NCBI RefSeq assembly: GCF_004521985.1
Contig: NZ_SBHZ01000018.1
Coordinates: 1-64,000 of the forward strand
Reading direction: 5' to 3'
Length of the DNA stretch: 64,000 nucleotides
Source of the DNA: Ectopseudomonas khazarica
GTDB lineage: Bacteria > Pseudomonadota > Gammaproteobacteria > Pseudomonadales > Pseudomonadaceae
Part shown: positions 32,488 to 41,200 of the stretch, piece after piece
How the letters are laid out: each line of letters opens with the position of its first letter
Position numbering within the stretch: the first letter of the stretch is position 1
Notes under the pieces: generated by a model
The model's database searches: none
The model's input: only the letters and a program-made list of their open reading frames with translations
Told to the model about the DNA's origin: nothing
Made by a program: the position numbers and the translations under genes

Positions 32488-33006
32488 TCACGAAGCTTTA
32501 AGCTGCTTAGCTATCTTTCTAGCCGCGTGCCGTATTCCCTGACTCTCCCCAGTTTTACTCAATGCTTCTACTTCTACTGTCAAACGGCTAGACCGTGGAA
32601 CGAATAAGACCCACTTCAATGCCAAACCAGACCAGTACTCGCTCTGACTTTTAAGGCCCTCTATAACAACTTTTTCAAAAGGAAATGTGTCTATGAATTC
32701 TTCAGAAAGCCCATAACACTTAAGCCCATCAATTATCTTGCCGCGAACCACTTCTGGAAGGTCTTCTAGTATTGGCAGAAAAAATACACACGCTGTTTCG
32801 TCGCTGACTGTCTGAACAGCAGACTCAGTCGATCGAGCCCAAAGCCCCTCGGCAGTAAGCCCTAAAAGGAAACGTCCGCCAGAAAGCTCTGCAACAGGAA
32901 GCCAATTCAAATCACTGCCTTCAGAGTTGTACTCAATTTTTTTTACCCATGGTGCATCTAGATTAACTAGCTCCATCAACAGCTTTTCTTTCAGGGCATC
33001 TATCAT
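32488..33006 (-). CDS. Orphan immunity-type protein, 172 residues, not recognised
   Basis: A 172-residue soluble protein (MIDALKEKLLMELVNLDAPW, then a mixed alpha/beta sequence ending RHAARKIAKQLKAS). It resembles no family I can name. It is read as an immunity protein because its ATG overlaps by 4 bp (ATGA) the stop of an open toxin-tip frame and because it occupies the same slot as five other modules. Its 3' end abuts the half palindrome of the transposase unit. AT-rich. Confidence 0.5.
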   Translation of the reverse strand: MIDALKEKLLMELVNLDAPWVKKIEYNSEGSDLNWLPVAELSGGRFLLGLTAEGLWARSTESAVQTVSDETACVFFLPILEDLPEVVRGKIIDGLKCYGLSEEFIDTFPFEKVVIEGLKSQSEYWSGLALKWVLFVPRSSRLTVEVEALSKTGESQGIRHAARKIAKQLKAS

Positions 33007-33058
33007 CTTGCTATCCCGGGAGTATGGGTAACATCAACACCATGGCTGCGCATAACGG
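33003..33058 (-). pseudogene. Orphan toxin C-terminal tip (module 4)
   Basis: The shortest tip: VMRSHGVDVTHTPGIAR before the stop at 33005-33003, overlapping the immunity start. Cut off at the element beginning 33059. With only about 17 codons the toxin type cannot be named. Confidence 0.5.
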
Positions 33059-33141
33059 AAAAAGGGGACAGATTTATTTATGACACAGCACCGTCAGCCT
33101 AAAAATAAATCTGTCCCCTTTTCCCAATCTGTCCCCTTTTC
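33059..33141. repeat. RAYT-associated palindromic element, copy 3, with extra half arm
   Basis: Full element (33059-33125; loop variant TGACACAGCACCGTCA) followed by an extra AATCTGTCCCCTTTTC (33126-33141). The duplicated arm suggests two events at one site or slippage. Confidence 0.93.
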
Positions 33142-33147
33142 ATCTAA

Positions 33148-33501
33148 TTAATAAAGACCCAACACCCTGAGATCTTTTTTTAGCTCTGCGGCCTCGTCAG
33201 AGGGCAAATCATTCAAAACAGAAGATAGCTCGATCTCCTTTAGCAATCCGCGGATCATGTCAAGGTGATATTTCTTGACTTTCTCTGAAGACCTATCTGC
33301 CGAAAGAATAAGCGCTAAAATCTCCAACATTAATTTTTCAACAGGCAAGTCAAAGGAATTCTCAAGCTCACTGTAGGCATAGCCTACTTCGCTTTCTCCC
33401 TCAGCCCATGGGCTTTGGTGGCTGAGTTTGGCTCTGCAATAGTTGTAATAGCTGCCCAGAAACCAAGCCCGGATTTCACCATAAGTCACTCGATCTTCCA
33501 T
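33148..33501 (-). CDS. Orphan immunity protein paired with a deaminase-type tip
   Basis: A 117-residue, mostly helical, acidic protein: VTYGEIRAWFLGSYYNYCRA, SPWAEGESEVGYAYSELENS, FDLPVEKLMLEILALIL. The pattern recalls Imm2-type immunity proteins, which accompany nucleic-acid deaminase toxins; that name is tentative. Its ATG overlaps the stop of the toxin tip (TAATG), and the tip looks like the end of a deaminase, which fits. Low GC. Confidence 0.6.
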   Translation of the reverse strand: MEDRVTYGEIRAWFLGSYYNYCRAKLSHQSPWAEGESEVGYAYSELENSFDLPVEKLMLEILALILSADRSSEKVKKYHLDMIRGLLKEIELSSVLNDLPSDEAAELKKDLRVLGLY

Positions 33502-33613
33502 TACGGCGTCTTCCTCGGCGGGCGGAGCATAACGCCCTGATTATCAAGAATATTAACTGTGATATTGGGATATTTCGCCTTAAATTGCTCCGCCACGTTT
33601 AGACAGCTTGCGG
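33501..33613 (-). pseudogene. Orphan toxin tip, end of a nucleic-acid deaminase (module 3)
   Basis: The frame ending at TAA 33503-33501 reads ASCLNVAEQFKAKYPNITVN, ILDNQGVMLRPPRKTP. S-C-x-N-V-A-x-Q-F followed by YPNI-x-V is the zinc-cysteine helix and last strand of bacterial toxin deaminases; only the second cysteine of the C-x2-C pair remains. The catalytic HxE part is missing, so it is inactive. Cut off at the element. Confidence 0.7.
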
Positions 33614-33694
33614 AAAAAGGGGACAGAAAAAGGGGACAGATTTATTTATGACGCAGCACCGTCAGCCTAAAAATAAATCTGTCCCCTTTTCCCG
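33614..33694. repeat. RAYT-associated palindromic element, copy 4, with extra half arm
   Basis: AAAAAGGGGACAG (33614-33626) precedes a full element (33627-33694). The extra arm is on the left here, on the right in copy 3. Confidence 0.93.
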
Positions 33695-33745
33695 TCAAGG
33701 CGACCCAAAATAACGCCCTAGTTCAGACCTTCCCTTGATTCACCA

Positions 33746-34099
33746 TTACTCTCCAACGATGTCGTCCGTCTCCTCATAATCTTCCGGCTTACTGTAGTCA
33801 TACTCAATATTAAATTTCCCATCAGGATAAAGCGTAAAAATCAGCCCCCAAATGCGCTGCCCATTTTTTTGGAGAACATCATCCCTAATCAGGATCGCCG
33901 CCTTGCCACTATCAATACAGCTATTTGGCCAAGCCAATGCCTTTTTATCAACGTTGCCGAAGCTTTCAAGCCAATAGACTGTTGATGCCATCCGGTGATA
34001 AATCTGACAACTACAGAAGGCTTTATCCCATGAGCGCCCCCCAATAAAATCAATAATCCCTCTAGCCAATTCATTATAGGCATCTTCAACTGTATTCAT
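33746..34099 (-). CDS. Orphan immunity protein, DUF600/YezG-like
   Basis: A 117-residue acidic protein. The C-terminal GLIFTLYPDGKFNIEYDYSKPEDYEETD is the hallmark of YezG/DUF600 immunity proteins (Asp-Gly-Lys-Phe-Asn-Ile-Glu-Tyr-Asp-Tyr). It follows a toxin tip that ends 8 bp before its start, with GGTGAGG as ribosome binding site. Same family type as the protein at 30437-30766 but clearly divergent from it. Confidence 0.7.
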   Translation of the reverse strand: MNTVEDAYNELARGIIDFIGGRSWDKAFCSCQIYHRMASTVYWLESFGNVDKKALAWPNSCIDSGKAAILIRDDVLQKNGQRIWGLIFTLYPDGKFNIEYDYSKPEDYEETDDIVGE

Positions 34100-34107
34100 G
34101 CCTCACC

Positions 34108-34207
34108 TCATTGAATAAATGTGAACTGCTTTAACTCACCATCCATCATGGCATACACCTTGAATTCACTCGGCCTAACCCCATTACCTGGCGGGTATTT
34201 CACCTCG
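34108..34207 (-). pseudogene. Orphan toxin C-terminal tip (module 2)
   Basis: The frame ending at TGA 34110-34108 reads FEVKYPPGNGVRPSEFKVYA, MMDGELKQFTFIQ. It shares V-x-Y-x-x-G-x-x-VRP-x-x-F-x-V and a downstream DG with the tip at 30766-30892; both have YezG-like partners, so both are ends of one toxin family. No start codon; cut off at the element. Confidence 0.7.
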
Positions 34208-34273
34208 AAAAAAGGGGACAGATTTATTTATGACGCAGCACCGTCAACCTAAAAATAAATCTGTCCCCTTGTT
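34208..34273. repeat. RAYT-associated palindromic element, copy 5
   Basis: Full element with 16-bp arms; loop variant TGACGCAGCACCGTCAACC. It abuts toxin tip 2. Confidence 0.95.
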
Positions 34274-34276
34274 CCG

Positions 34277-34384
34277 GAAGCCTTTGCCGAGGGTAGGCTC
34301 GGCATCGAGGCCATTCTGGAAGGGTTCAGGGGCAGGATCGTGGATGGGTGGCTATTGCCCGGCGCTGACCTCGAATTGAAATAA
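34277..34384 (+). pseudogene. Plus-strand coding remnant, unidentified
   Basis: A GC-rich stretch inside the AT-rich array reads open on the plus strand as EAFAEGRLGIEAILEGFRGR, IVDGWLLPGADLELK, then TAA. It has no start codon and opposite orientation to the array. It looks like the 3' end of a core-type gene captured between the element and the next immunity gene. Source unknown. Confidence 0.35.
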
Positions 34385-34390
34385 ACATGC

Positions 34391-34789
34391 TCAATTAGAC
34401 AGGGACTTCTTTGAGTATCGTTCTTCTAATATTTCAGCAGACCTTAGAACACCTCCCCCCTCATCAGGAAAGAAAGCAGAGTAAACATCAGCTGCAACTT
34501 TCATCAGAAGAACGTAGTCAGGTACTGGGATACTTGAGGTTTCCACTTCGCCCAAAAAGAAACTGACCTCATTGAAGTCTTCCGGGTCGTCCCAGTCCTG
34601 ATCAAGAGAGTAGAAAAAACCCTCACTTACAGAGAAGCCAACTCCCCGCGAAGCGTCATAGATAAACGCAGGGAAACTAGTTCGCCCTCTCACTATAGAT
34701 GCCTCAATCAGCTCATAAAGGTCCTCATAATCCAGGCCAGTTGAAGCAAATGATTCCTTGAGGCTTTCAAGCCAAGCCAAGCTAGCCAT
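34391..34789 (-). CDS. Orphan immunity-type protein, 132 residues, not recognised
   Basis: A 132-residue, strongly acidic protein (MASLAWLESLKESFASTGLD; FFYSLDQDWDDPEDFNEVSF; VLLMKVAADVYSAFFPDE). Acidity and size are typical for immunity proteins that bind basic nuclease toxins. Its start overlaps the stop of a toxin tip (TGATG). It is the first orphan behind the main cdiA-cdiI pair. No family named. Confidence 0.55.
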   Translation of the reverse strand: MASLAWLESLKESFASTGLDYEDLYELIEASIVRGRTSFPAFIYDASRGVGFSVSEGFFYSLDQDWDDPEDFNEVSFFLGEVETSSIPVPDYVLLMKVAADVYSAFFPDEGGGVLRSAEILEERYSKKSLSN

Positions 34790-34916
34790 CAGTTCGTCCT
34801 CGGCGGCATAGTAATGAAGGAGTTTGTTATTTCTCCAGTTTTGCTATTACGTGTCACCTGGAAGTAATAGCCGTCAACCCTAATACTAGCCTCTCTCAAC
34901 GCCGGACTGGTTTTCG
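34789..34916 (-). pseudogene. Orphan toxin C-terminal tip (module 1)
   Basis: The frame ending at TGA 34791-34789 reads KTSPALREASIRVDGYYFQV, TRNSKTGEITNSFITMPPRT, N. A beta-rich end with alternating polar residues, preceding an immunity gene by stop/start overlap. No start codon; cut off at the element at 34917. It differs from the tip of the intact cdiA. Confidence 0.7.
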
Positions 34917-34990
34917 GAAAAAGGGGACAGATTTATTTATGACGCAGCACCGTCAGCCTAAAAATAAATCTGTCCCCTTTTCCCTTTTCC
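34917..34990. repeat. RAYT-associated palindromic element, copy 6
   Basis: Full element followed by a duplicated CCCTTTTCCC. It lies between cdiI and the first orphan module, 28 bp past the cdiI stop. Confidence 0.95.
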
Positions 34991-35017
34991 CAGACTAGGC
35001 ATCTATCCAGCAATAGC

Positions 35018-35272
35018 CTACTCAATTATATAAGTAGTGAACTTGTTTGGCTCTTCCTCTAAATGCAATCGTCTACACTTCGGGCATCGGTAGACCGTAA
35101 TAGCCTTTTCATCAAGAGCTTCATATAACTGATCAGAAGACAGCTTATCCTCGCTATCTAGCCTATCCCCCAAGCTCTCTATTGCTGACTCAGGAATTAG
35201 AGTCAACTCATAGCCTGACCATCCTTGCGAAAGGTTCATAACGTAGCCACAGGCACACGAGTACTTCGGCAT
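35018..35272 (-). CDS. cdiI: CdiI immunity protein of the intact CDI system (zinc-ribbon-like)
   Basis: An 84-residue protein starting MPKYSCACGYVMNL and ending with CPKCRRLHLEEEPNKF TTYIIE. Two cysteine pairs, CAC and CPKC, could bind zinc. It starts 3 bp after the cdiA stop, with GAGGAGG inside the end of cdiA as ribosome binding site. Position alone makes it the immunity protein for the CdiA C-terminal toxin. The family is not one I can name. Confidence 0.7.
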   Translation of the reverse strand: MPKYSCACGYVMNLSQGWSGYELTLIPESAIESLGDRLDSEDKLSSDQLYEALDEKAITVYRCPKCRRLHLEEEPNKFTTYIIE

Positions 35273-35274
35273 AA

Positions 35275-38200
35275 TTAGCCTCCTCCAGCAGGTCGATCAA
35301 ATCGCACCAATGATCCATCAGGTTTCTGGAAGAATATAGTTTTTATACTCTGCGCGTTAGTCTTCCCCCACATACGAGCAGCAATGGACGACATGTCAGT
35401 GCTTGGCAAGTCCGCCTGCACCAAGACTCCGCCAGCTTGATTCGACTTCTTCTCTATCGCTCGAACTATCTTTGTCGGATCAAGATTCTTCGGTGTGTAC
35501 ACATCAATGGAACCGAGTCCATCAACATGCAAGTCCGCAGTTCGCTGCCCTTGAACACCTTTAGCTGACGCAGTGGTTTGGTGCGTAACATCGTACCCAA
35601 GACCAGATAATCCTTGTCCTGCACGTACTTCATTTGCGTCAGGTATTGCGCCGGGTTCAGTCTTAATCTTCCCTGCTGTTCCAGTCGCTTTTGGACCATC
35701 CCCCACAACACCAGAGTCCGTTTTGGGCACATGCAGCTTCCCGTCAACGGCACTCGCAATACGATCAACAACTTTACCGCCAACACGCTGCAACACAAGA
35801 TCAGCAGCAGCGGATACTACGAAATCACCAACATTTTCGGCCAGGCTCACATCCCCCGGATGCGTTCCCGGCCTAAACGAGTCTATAACCTTCTGGCCTT
35901 CCGTCGAGGTATAACCACTGCTCAGGCGATCCACGCCGTCGCTATACTGCGATACGCTACCCGCGAAACCAACGGCTCCAAGCGCACACCCTAGCCCGAG
36001 TGAAACAGCACAAGTTCCCGCTCCTCCGACACCCGAGACGATAGCTCCGCCAGCGCCTCCAATGACACTACCGGCAGCGCTGGTGTAATAAAGCCCCTCC
36101 CCACGGCTGGAAACCGCGTCGTTAAACCGCTCACTAAGTGAGTAGCTGAACAAGCCACTTTCCTGAAGGCTGACTTGAAGCTCTGGGTACTGTGCCCCCT
36201 CCGCCTGCAGGGCCGTTAGAAATTCATAATTGGGGTCACTTGGCGGTATACCAGCAGCACAGGAAACCAGCGCACATGCGGCCGCGTCCCATGCTCTGGC
36301 TCTTTCTGGATCACGTTGAGTCAATTCATCCAAGAGCTTGGCTTCAGCACTGTGCAACTGCCTGTTATAAGCCGTCGCATTCTTCGCCAACTCAGCAGCC
36401 TTGGCCATGTCACCGCCGGTTGCCGTCGCAGCAGCCACACCGATCAACTGCGACACGGTCTGTTCAAGGCGCTTGTCACCCTTGATTACACCAGACAGTT
36501 GCTCGATGAGCAGCTCATTGGCACCAGCCGCCAACGCTCCAGTCTTGAAGTCGCCGCCAGTGGCTTCACTTAACAGCCCACCAATCACCGCATGCAACGC
36601 AACTTTCTCGGGGCTGCCTTCGGCCCAATTGGCTTTTTCTGCAAAGTCCCCCACGTTCTTGAACACGGAGGCCTGCAGCAAGTGCTGCACCTGCGCGGTC
36701 AGAGCGGTTTGCAAGTTGTCACCCAGGCTACCGCCTTGAATGGCGGTTTGAGCCAGCGCTTGGACTGCCCCTTGAGTCCCCAAGTAAGAGCCGAATTTAG
36801 CGATATCACTCGGCTTGCCCAGGTCAAAACCCTTAGTGACCTTATTGAGGTTATCGCCAGTGACACCAAAGGCGCTGTCCAGTACCCCAGAAGTAAAGCC
36901 TGCCGTGATGGCCGAGGTGGCATAACCTTTGAGGTTGTCGCTACTGAACGTTTCGCTCAGTACTGCCCCAAGATTGCCTCGATTATTGACAGTGCTAACT
37001 GCGGCTGTCCCGGCAGCAGACGAAATAGCTGCTGTAGCAGCGACGTTGGCCCACCCAGCCGCACTAGTCGCCGTCGCAGCAGCCCACACAGATGTGGAGG
37101 CCGCTGCCGTCCCCGCAGCAGTCGCTCCTGCTGCAGTACCCGCTGCGGTTGCTCCAGCTGCCGCCCCTGCACTGGCACCACCAGCCCCAGCAGCACTCGC
37201 CACTAGCCCACTAGCAGCCCCCGCCGTCAAGTACGCCACCACGATGGCGATGATCATCGCCGCAGCCCCACCCAACCCCGAATGGCTGTACTTGAAGGAG
37301 TCATGCACCTCCTTCACCTGGCGCCAATCCACATCACCTCGGGCTTCAGCCTCTTTCAGCCAAGCCAACTCGGGGTCGGCCTTGACCATGGCATCGATGG
37401 TCTGGCTGACCGACTGCCGGTTGACCTCCTTGATATCGATCTTCAGACCATCGACCGCCTGAATGACCAAGTCGCCCTGGGCGATCAGCTCACTCTGTTT
37501 CAGGGTCTCGTCGGTCTTGCCCTTGCCCTTGGCAGAGGTCCAGGCCCAGCTGTTGCTGCTCTTCTCATGGCTCTCCTGATCCAGATCCTTGACCGCTTCG
37601 AAGGTGATCGCACCGCCGCTGTCGAGGATCAGGTCGCCACCACTTTCCAGGCGTGCTTTCTGATAGAGCTGGTCGCCTTCGCTAACCAGGGTCAAATCAC
37701 CGCCCGTGGTGATGGAACTACCAACGTTGCGCACGGTGGTGACTTCGTCTCGCTGGGTTTTCTTGCTGCCCCAGGAGCCCTTCTTCTTCATGTCGTAGAG
37801 GTAGTAGTCGCTGTTCTGCGCAGCCAGCAACGCCAGTTGCTCACCGGCATACAGGAAGGCCTCACCCTCGACCCTGAGCTGGCTGGCGCTGAGGATCAGG
37901 TTGCCTTCGGCCAGGACATCCAGATCCCCACCCGCCTCGATCACCGCCGTCTGCTGGCGTACGCTGCTATTCTCCTTGTCGACCTTCTTGCCACTGCGCT
38001 TGTAGTGGTACTCGCTGCTGCTCTCGTGGGCCGCTGCAGCGATGGTCACATCCCGGCCAGCATCCAGGGATATGTCGCTTTCTGCCTTGAGGCTGCTGGC
38101 CACCACAGCAATATCCTGCCCGGCAGTCACGGCCAGATCCCCGCCCACCTGCACATCGCCGCCATGCTGGGTGGTGCTGGTGGTGCTCCAGAAGTGGCGT

Positions 38201-41200
38201 CTGTCCTTGCGCATGCTGCCTTGCTCTTCGGCAGCAGCGGCGATGATCACGTCACCACCGGCATTCAACTTCGCATCGCCGCCTGCCTTGAGGTTGCCAC
38301 CGATGTTCTGGATATCGCCCCCAGCGAGCAGTTGCAGATCGTTGCCCGCCTCGATGCCCGCTGCCTTGTCCACGACGCTGGTCAGCTGGCTGTAGCCCTT
38401 GCCCTCCACGCTCTGCTGGCTGATGGTGCGCTCGTTGCGGATGTCACCAGTCAGGGCAATCAGGGAAACGTCCTGGCCATTGATGATCCCACCCTGAGCG
38501 TTGCGAATGCTGTCGGTGGCCAGTAATTGCAGGCGCTGGTTGGCCTGCATCAGGCCACTGTTGGTTACGTTCGCAACGTTTACGTCAAGGCTCTTGGTGG
38601 CGCGCAAGGTGCCGCTGTTGTTGAGGCTGCCGCCGCTGATCAGAGCCACGTCCTGGCCCTGGATCAGTGCGCCGCTTGGTGCCAGGCGATCCCCGACCTG
38701 GGCCAGGTACAGCACTGGCACCAGTACTTTCTCGCCGTTCACCTCACGCTCTTCGAGCCAGACGATGTCATGGGTCAGCGCCGCGACCTGGGCAGAAGAG
38801 AGCCCGATACCAACCGACAGGTTCAGCGCATCCTTGCTGGCGATGGCGTTGTCCATCAGGTAGCGGAACTGTGCGTCGTTATTGGTGAAACCGTCGAGGT
38901 AGCGCTTGCCGGTACGCGCGGCGATCGCTTGCTCAAGCAGACGCTGTTCGTACAGACCGTCGCCAAGGCGCTTCTGTGCCACATCGTTCTCGAACCCCAG
39001 CAAGCCGAGCATGTAGTCGGAGCTGACAAACTGCTTGAGGTCGGCAAATGCCGGATTGGTTTCGATCAGGTAGCGGTGACCTGGATCGGTATTGGTCCGG
39101 AACAGACCATTCTGCCCCTGCGGCAGGCCGAAGCTCGGCAGGGCAATAGGGTCGACGGCCTGCTGCGCGGTGTTGGCAGGCAATTGCGGGTTGAGCTGCA
39201 CGACCAGCGGTTGGGTGGCACTGCTGATGGTGGTTTCCAGCGTTTGCTCGGCACCCGCCTGGGGGGCGTTGTGAGCAAGAATGGAGTCATTGGTAATCGG
39301 CTGGGTGGCCTGGACGCGCACATCGCCGCCGGCCTGGATGATGCCAGGCGCGGCAACACCAATGGGCGTTTCGGTCTGGATATCGCTGACCAGACTCCAG
39401 CGTGCCAGGGCTGTCGGCAATACCTTGGGCAAGGGCTGCGCATTGTAGGGATGGATGTAGTTGTCGCGGAAACGCTCATCCGTCCCGTCTGTCACCCGAC
39501 CGGTGTTGTAGCGGCGTACACGCTCGACCGAGGCCAGCGTGGCACCGGTGTTTTCCAGGCTATCGGCATCGATATCGATGTCACCGGCAGCACTCAGGGT
39601 GCTGTAACGGTTGGCGACTTCGGAACCCTTGAGCAGCAGATTCGCACCACTGTGAATACGCGCAGCTGCCGAGTCCTCCTCGACTCTGGCCTCGAAGCGC
39701 TCGGTCGCCAGATAGTCGACATTGTGGTGATCGCCACCGCAGTCATAGCAGACGACACTGATACCGCCGTAGGTCTGCGCGAGCTGCCAATCGAAGACTT
39801 CCTTGCGGTTGTGCAGCACCGTTGAACGCAGGGTCATATCCCGCGTGGACTCGATACTCGCCGAACGGTTCTCCAGCAGATCCAGGTTGCCACCCTGCTC
39901 ATCGCGAGCGACATCCAGCGCACCCAGGCTGTAGATATCGCCGAACAGGTTGACCAGGCTGGCAGTGCGCAAGGTCATGTCCGCACCACTGAAGACCAGC
40001 CCCTGCTCGTTGCGCAGCGAGTCCGCCTCGATACGCAACAGGCCTGCACCGCCCAGCGTGCCGCGGTTGTCGAGGCTGCCCAGCGCAAGAGACATGTCTT
40101 GCGCTGCGGTCAGGCGCCCCCGGCTGAGCAGTTGGCCGCTCAGTTCGAAGCGCGCCGCACCGCCGCTCTTCGCTTCGGCGTCGCTGCCGAACTCGGCGCT
40201 TGCGGCCTTGAAAGTCAGATCGCCCAGGCTGCGCAACGCGCCATTACCCTGGTAACGGCCAGTGAGCGTCAAGTCGAGCGTGCCGTCGGTAGCGATCACA
40301 CCATCGTTGACCCAGTTGTCCCCGTTGGCGGTGATGCTCTGCCGCGAGATCAACTGGCCCGTAGCCGTCTGGGTGAACTGGCCGATGTTCAGGGTCAGGC
40401 GCTCGGCCTGCAGTTCGCTGGTGTTGTTCCAGTCGTCTGCGCTCAGGCTCAGTTCGCCGTTGGTGCTGAAGCGGCCGCCGGCGTTCCCCAGATCGGCCAG
40501 ATTCAGCTCGAATCCCTGGCTGCCGAGATGACGCATCGTGCCACCCTGGTTGCTCAGCGAGCCGCTGGCAAGGGCGAAGGCGGCGTTGCCGATTTCCACC
40601 AGGCCCTGGTCATTGTCGAACAGGTTGCCAACCTGGAAAGCGCTCTTGTCACTGCTCGCCAGGGCACGCAGTCGGCCATCTCGGTTCTGCACGCTATCGA
40701 CGGCAAGCGCCAGCGCCTGGCTGGACTCGATCAAGCCCTGAGCATTGCTCAGCACCCCGCTCAGCTTCAGATCGATGACGTTGGCGGCGACGGCACCGCT
40801 CTGGTTGTCCAGCGACGCGGCATCGACGTGCAGCTCGCCGGCGGCCAGCACTTCACCGTCCTGGTTACTCAGGGCGCCGCCACCGAGTTCCAGGTTCCTT
40901 TGCGCAATGACTTGCCCCTGGCTGTTGCTGAGTTGCGCAGCCTGGATGTTGGCATTACCGGCGCTGAGCAGCTTGCCGCTGCTGTTGTCCAGCACCTCGA
41001 CATCCGCCTCGAAGCTGCCGCGAGCGATCAGCTCGCCCCGGTTGGTGACGCTCCGGCTGTTGAGCACCAATGTGCTGTCGCTCACGAGCGTACCGTCCGC
41101 CTTGACGCCGGCCTCGACGACGCCCTGGTTATCCAGTTCACCGCCACCGATCTCGACACGATTGCCGGCGGCCAGGCTGTCCTTCACCTGGGTCTTGCCC

